Assembly (NCBI GenBank): GCA_024638915.1
Contig: JAHEJJ010000016.1
Coordinates: 1-47,188, forward strand
Direction: 5' to 3'
DNA length: 47,188 nt
Source of the DNA: Robiginitalea sp.
GTDB taxonomy: Bacteria; Bacteroidota; Bacteroidia; Flavobacteriales; Flavobacteriaceae
The notes beneath the pieces are model-generated. The model was not told where the DNA came from, did no database searches, and worked only from the letters and a program-made list of their open reading frames with translations. Every line of letters starts with the position of its first letter. Position 1 is the stretch's first letter. Positions 44,533-47,188 of this stretch are shown in pieces. The position numbers and the translations under genes were made by a program.

Positions 44533-45489
44533 ATGGACATTGTAGCTGGCATAGATATAGGAGGCACCAAAACCAAGGTGGGTCTCGTGACAAAGGAGGG
44601 GAAATGCCTGAAATCCACCTGGTTCCGTACCCGTGAATATCCCGATTTTGAAAAATATCTGGATAAGCTTTACGCTACAGTCAAGTCGCTTGTTAACGAC
44701 TACCCTGAAGATTTAAACGTTCTCGGTATTGGTATCGGAGCTCCCAATGCCTCAAGCAGGCACGGGACTATAGAAAACGCCTCCAATCTGTTATGGAAGG
44801 GCACTGTCCCCATACTGGCTAAGCTCCAGGAACGTATTTCAGTACCCATGAAATTGATGAACGACGCCAGTGCGGCTGCCCTGGGCGAAATGTTGTTTGG
44901 CAATGCCAAAGGCATGAAAGATTTTATAGTAGTTACTCTGGGTACGGGATTCGGAGCCGGTATTGTGGCCAATGGCCAGCTTATTGATGGATATGACGGC
45001 TTTGCCGGCGAATTAGGCCATGTGGATATGACCCTGGGAGATGGGAGATTAACCGGTTTGGGAGTTCGTGGCGGCCTCGAAGCCTATGTTTCGGCTACGG
45101 GATTGAAGCGCACCATCCTGTTCATGATGAGTAAGTATATGGATGAGAGTCGGTTTCGCTCCATTGCCTTTAATGACCTACATGGTGAGGATATTACGAA
45201 GGCTGCCGAAGAAGGTGATCCTATTGCCCTAAAGGCCTTTGATTATACCGCTGATATATTGGGACAAGCGCTCGCTAATTTCACCGCCTTTTCCCAACCC
45301 GAGGCTTTTTTCCTGCTCGGTGGTCTGATAGGCAGTGGGAAATGGATCACCGAACCGCTTAAAAAATATTTTAACGATTATCTCCTGGAAGTCTACAAGG
45401 GTAAAGTGAAACTTATGTATTCAGGCATGAAAGGGAAGACAGCGGCTATTTGCGGTGCCGCGGCCTTAATTTGGGAAGACCATCAATAA
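44533..45489 (+). CDS. ROK-family sugar kinase, zinc cysteines missing
   Basis: A 318-residue ROK protein, most likely a glucokinase. ATP site DIGGTKTKVGLV at residues 8-19, catalytic Asp111 in LMNDASAAALGE, glycine loop VTLGTGFGAG, and substrate-site GELGHVD with zinc ligand His163. The usual C-x-C-G-x-x-G-C cluster is replaced by TGLGVRGG (Thr174, Leu176, Gly181), so the structural zinc should be absent. No helix-turn-helix precedes the kinase, so it is an enzyme rather than a repressor. Free glucose from maltose phosphorolysis is a plausible substrate. Its stop abuts that of the convergent channel gene with no spacer. Confidence 0.88.
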   Translation: MDIVAGIDIGGTKTKVGLVTKEGKCLKSTWFRTREYPDFEKYLDKLYATVKSLVNDYPEDLNVLGIGIGAPNASSRHGTIENASNLLWKGTVPILAKLQERISVPMKLMNDASAAALGEMLFGNAKGMKDFIVVTLGTGFGAGIVANGQLIDGYDGFAGELGHVDMTLGDGRLTGLGVRGGLEAYVSATGLKRTILFMMSKYMDESRFRSIAFNDLHGEDITKAAEEGDPIALKAFDYTADILGQALANFTAFSQPEAFFLLGGLIGSGKWITEPLKKYFNDYLLEVYKGKVKLMYSGMKGKTAAICGAAALIWEDHQ

Positions 45490-46176
45490 TCAATTGGTAT
45501 TATCACTATCCAACATTTTTTGACCCAGGAATTTACCAACCACTATGGCAGTTATTATAACTAAATAAAACTGCCCCAGAAGCCCTAATAAAACAGATGC
45601 ACTTCTGGCCAGTTCCGAGGTGGGTGCAATTTCTCCATACCCGATGGTCATCAGTGTAATATAGCTGAAGTAAATCAGACTTGCCCTGGAGGAGGCAGAG
45701 TTGATCCCTTCACTGATACCGCTATAAGACCCCGGTTCTATTATCTCAATTGACATAAAAAGAAAAGATCCCAAGAGTCCTAAACAAATATAGCCGCTGA
45801 TAAGCCCAAGTATCACGGTTTCATTAACCTTATCGGCACGCCATACCTGCGAGATTACCTCAACGGTAACAATAGCATAAAACAGAAAGAAAAATCCAAA
45901 GCGGAGGTAGTTTAATAAGGATTCGCTGCCCGATACTAAATTTTCCATTAAATAGGTCAGAAGGATGACCAATAGTAATGATACATATAGTTTTTTGGCC
46001 TTCGATTTCTTATATACCAGCAGAATTCCGGTCAGGATGTTAATTATTAGAAATAAGGGAGCTATGATTAATTGGTAAAGTTTTTCCGGGAATATTAAAT
46101 TACCGAAAAGGATCGCACACAGGCTAATAATAAAGACCGTAAATCTTTTTTGATATAATTGATCAAGCCCGTTCAT
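45490..46176 (-). CDS. Potassium channel family protein
   Basis: A 228-residue membrane protein with five or six hydrophobic segments, then a pore helix and selectivity filter TLMTIGYGEIAP (TIGYG at residues 177-181) and a final transmembrane helix (LLGLLGQFYLVIITAIVVG). The filter is canonical for potassium. No RCK/TrkA regulatory domain follows, unlike many bacterial channels, so gating is unclear. The ATG overlaps the stop of the upstream RND permease as ATGA, suggesting coupled translation. Confidence 0.9.
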   Translation of the reverse strand: MNGLDQLYQKRFTVFIISLCAILFGNLIFPEKLYQLIIAPLFLIINILTGILLVYKKSKAKKLYVSLLLVILLTYLMENLVSGSESLLNYLRFGFFFLFYAIVTVEVISQVWRADKVNETVILGLISGYICLGLLGSFLFMSIEIIEPGSYSGISEGINSASSRASLIYFSYITLMTIGYGEIAPTSELARSASVLLGLLGQFYLVIITAIVVGKFLGQKMLDSDNTN

Positions 46177-47188
46177 TCTTCGAGTAATTCCTCATTGAAC
46201 GTATACTCTTTGTAATTCACTTTAAACAGGATACTGTAAAAGGAAGGAATAAAAAGCAGTGTAATTATAGTGCCAAAAAGCAAGCCGACCATGATACTTA
46301 CCGCCATTCCTTCCCACATTTCACCTCCGCTCAAATACAGCGGAATGAGCCCCAATACCGTTGTAAAGGTGGCCAGCAGAATAGGACGAAATCTCTGAAG
46401 ACATGCAGCAATAACGGCATCGTGTGTGGTTCGCTTCAAGGTTTTCTGTTCCACTTCAATCCGGTCTATCAGCACAATGGCGTTATTGATCACGATTCCT
46501 GCTAAAGATATTACACCAAGGAAAGGCATAAACCCAAAAGGTTCCTGAAATGCCAATAGTCCAATGACTACACCAATAATACCCAAGGGAATGGTTAAAG
46601 TAACCATGACCATTTTGCGGAAGGAATTAAATTGAATGATCAATAGTAATACAATAATAAATCCGGATAGCGGCAAATACTTGAATACCGCACCCATATT
46701 TTCAGCCGTATTTTTGGCATCACCTGCAAATTGGTAACTATAACCTTCAGGCCAATTTTTTATTTCCTCATTAAGCCAGGGAGTAATTTCGGCCGTGATT
46801 GCCGAGGCATTGCCATCTTCCCTCAATTCACTTGATACATTAATGGTCCGGTCCAGGTCTAAGCGCAGGATTTTAGCGTACTGCCACTGAGGGATGATAC
46901 TCGCAACCTGCAATAGTGGCACACTCTTACCACTACCCTGCGAATAGATATTTAAGGTTTCGAGAGATTCCAATGATTGCTGCTGACTGGCATCACTTCT
47001 CATCAAAATAGGAATAGATTTGTCGTCCTCCCTGTACTCTCCTGTCTGGAACCCATCCAGTACCGTTTGAAGTGAAGTGGCAATATCCTGGCTACTGATC
47101 CCTGCTACCTGAGCCCGATTCTGATCGATGTCAATAACAAACTTCTTACTCTTCGGACCCCAGTCATCTTTCACATTCTTAGTGCCTG
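46173..47188 (-). CDS. RND efflux permease, C-terminal part (5' end outside window)
   Basis: C-terminal third of an AcrB/MexB-type proton-driven efflux permease; the frame is open to the window edge, and the GTG at 47174 is an internal Val. Visible parts are the second porter region (VIDIDQNRAQVAGISSQDIATSLQTVL), then transmembrane helices with LPLSGFIIVLLLIIQFNSF, IPLGIIGVVIGL, LGVISLAGIVINNAIVLIDRIE (the RND signature) and RPILLATFTTVLGLIPLYLSGGEMWEGMAV. It would exchange protons for drugs, lipids or metals across the envelope with partner proteins outside the window. Metal specificity cannot be decided. Confidence 0.92.
   Translation of the reverse strand, partial: GTKNVKDDWGPKSKKFVIDIDQNRAQVAGISSQDIATSLQTVLDGFQTGEYREDDKSIPILMRSDASQQQSLESLETLNIYSQGSGKSVPLLQVASIIPQWQYAKILRLDLDRTINVSSELREDGNASAITAEITPWLNEEIKNWPEGYSYQFAGDAKNTAENMGAVFKYLPLSGFIIVLLLIIQFNSFRKMVMVTLTIPLGIIGVVIGLLAFQEPFGFMPFLGVISLAGIVINNAIVLIDRIEVEQKTLKRTTHDAVIAACLQRFRPILLATFTTVLGLIPLYLSGGEMWEGMAVSIMVGLLFGTIITLLFIPSFYSILFKVNYKEYTFNEELLEE

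Noticed and set aside
47172-47174. GTG as the start of the RND permease
   Set aside because: The frame is open to the window edge and the protein lacks its N-terminal two thirds, so the codon is an internal Val.

Overview
The window looks like a chromosomal segment of a marine-type flavobacterium (Bacteroidota). The signs are a SusC/SusD pair, many lipoproteins with Bacteroidota-style signals, TAnnTTTG-type -7 promoter elements, A-rich start regions without strong Shine-Dalgarno sequences, and FG-GAP/ASPIC, DUF3604 and DUF481 families. No tRNA, rRNA, CRISPR array, transposase, integrase or phage gene was seen.

Layout. (1) 1-3.5 kb: glycerol metabolism, with the 3' part of glycerol kinase and a glycerol facilitator facing an HI0933-type flavoprotein and a glycerophosphodiester phosphodiesterase. 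(2) 3.7-4.1 kb: a small membrane protein ending in a bidirectional terminator. (3) 4.2-17.2 kb: an alpha-glucan utilisation locus. A leftward operon (LacI regulator, beta-phosphoglucomutase, GH65 maltose phosphorylase, two exported GH13 enzymes) diverges from SusC/SusD, which end at a strong terminator. The SusC leader holds a promoter, an attenuator-like stem-loop and an operator-like palindrome. (4) 17.3-21.9 kb: xylulokinase, xylose isomerase and a sodium/solute symporter. (5) 22.0-31.8 kb: a tight five-gene operon of two giant FG-GAP/ASPIC lipoproteins, a vanadium-haloperoxidase-family lipoprotein with the full vanadate-site residue set, a membrane-anchored GyrI-like protein and a beta-propeller lipoprotein. 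(6) 31.9-37.1 kb, leftward: two DUF3604 paralogues, a glycine-zipper protein and a SnoaL-like lipoprotein. (7) 37.3-41.6 kb: an outer-membrane transporter-like protein, a small secreted protein, a parvulin-like isomerase, an S23 four-helix-bundle protein and a HupE/UreJ protein. (8) 41.7-45.5 kb: two DUF481 paralogues around a membrane protein, then a ROK sugar kinase lacking its zinc cysteines. (9) 45.5-47.2 kb, leftward: a two-pore-helix-type potassium channel and the end of an RND efflux permease.

The most unusual structure is a family of 7-bp tandem repeats (consensus GGTGGAC / GGTAGAC) found only between about 31.8 and 40.6 kb. Arrays begin at or just after the stop codons of four genes, always with the same polarity relative to the gene. 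One pair forms a near-perfect 25-bp inverted repeat. Another pair brackets the S23 gene in inverted orientation between a parvulin-like gene and hupE, with repeat sequence supplying the stop codon of one neighbour and part of the N-terminus of the other. This resembles the architecture of S23-encoding intervening sequences of bacterial 23S rRNA, but in a protein-coding operon; it is the best candidate here for an undescribed element.
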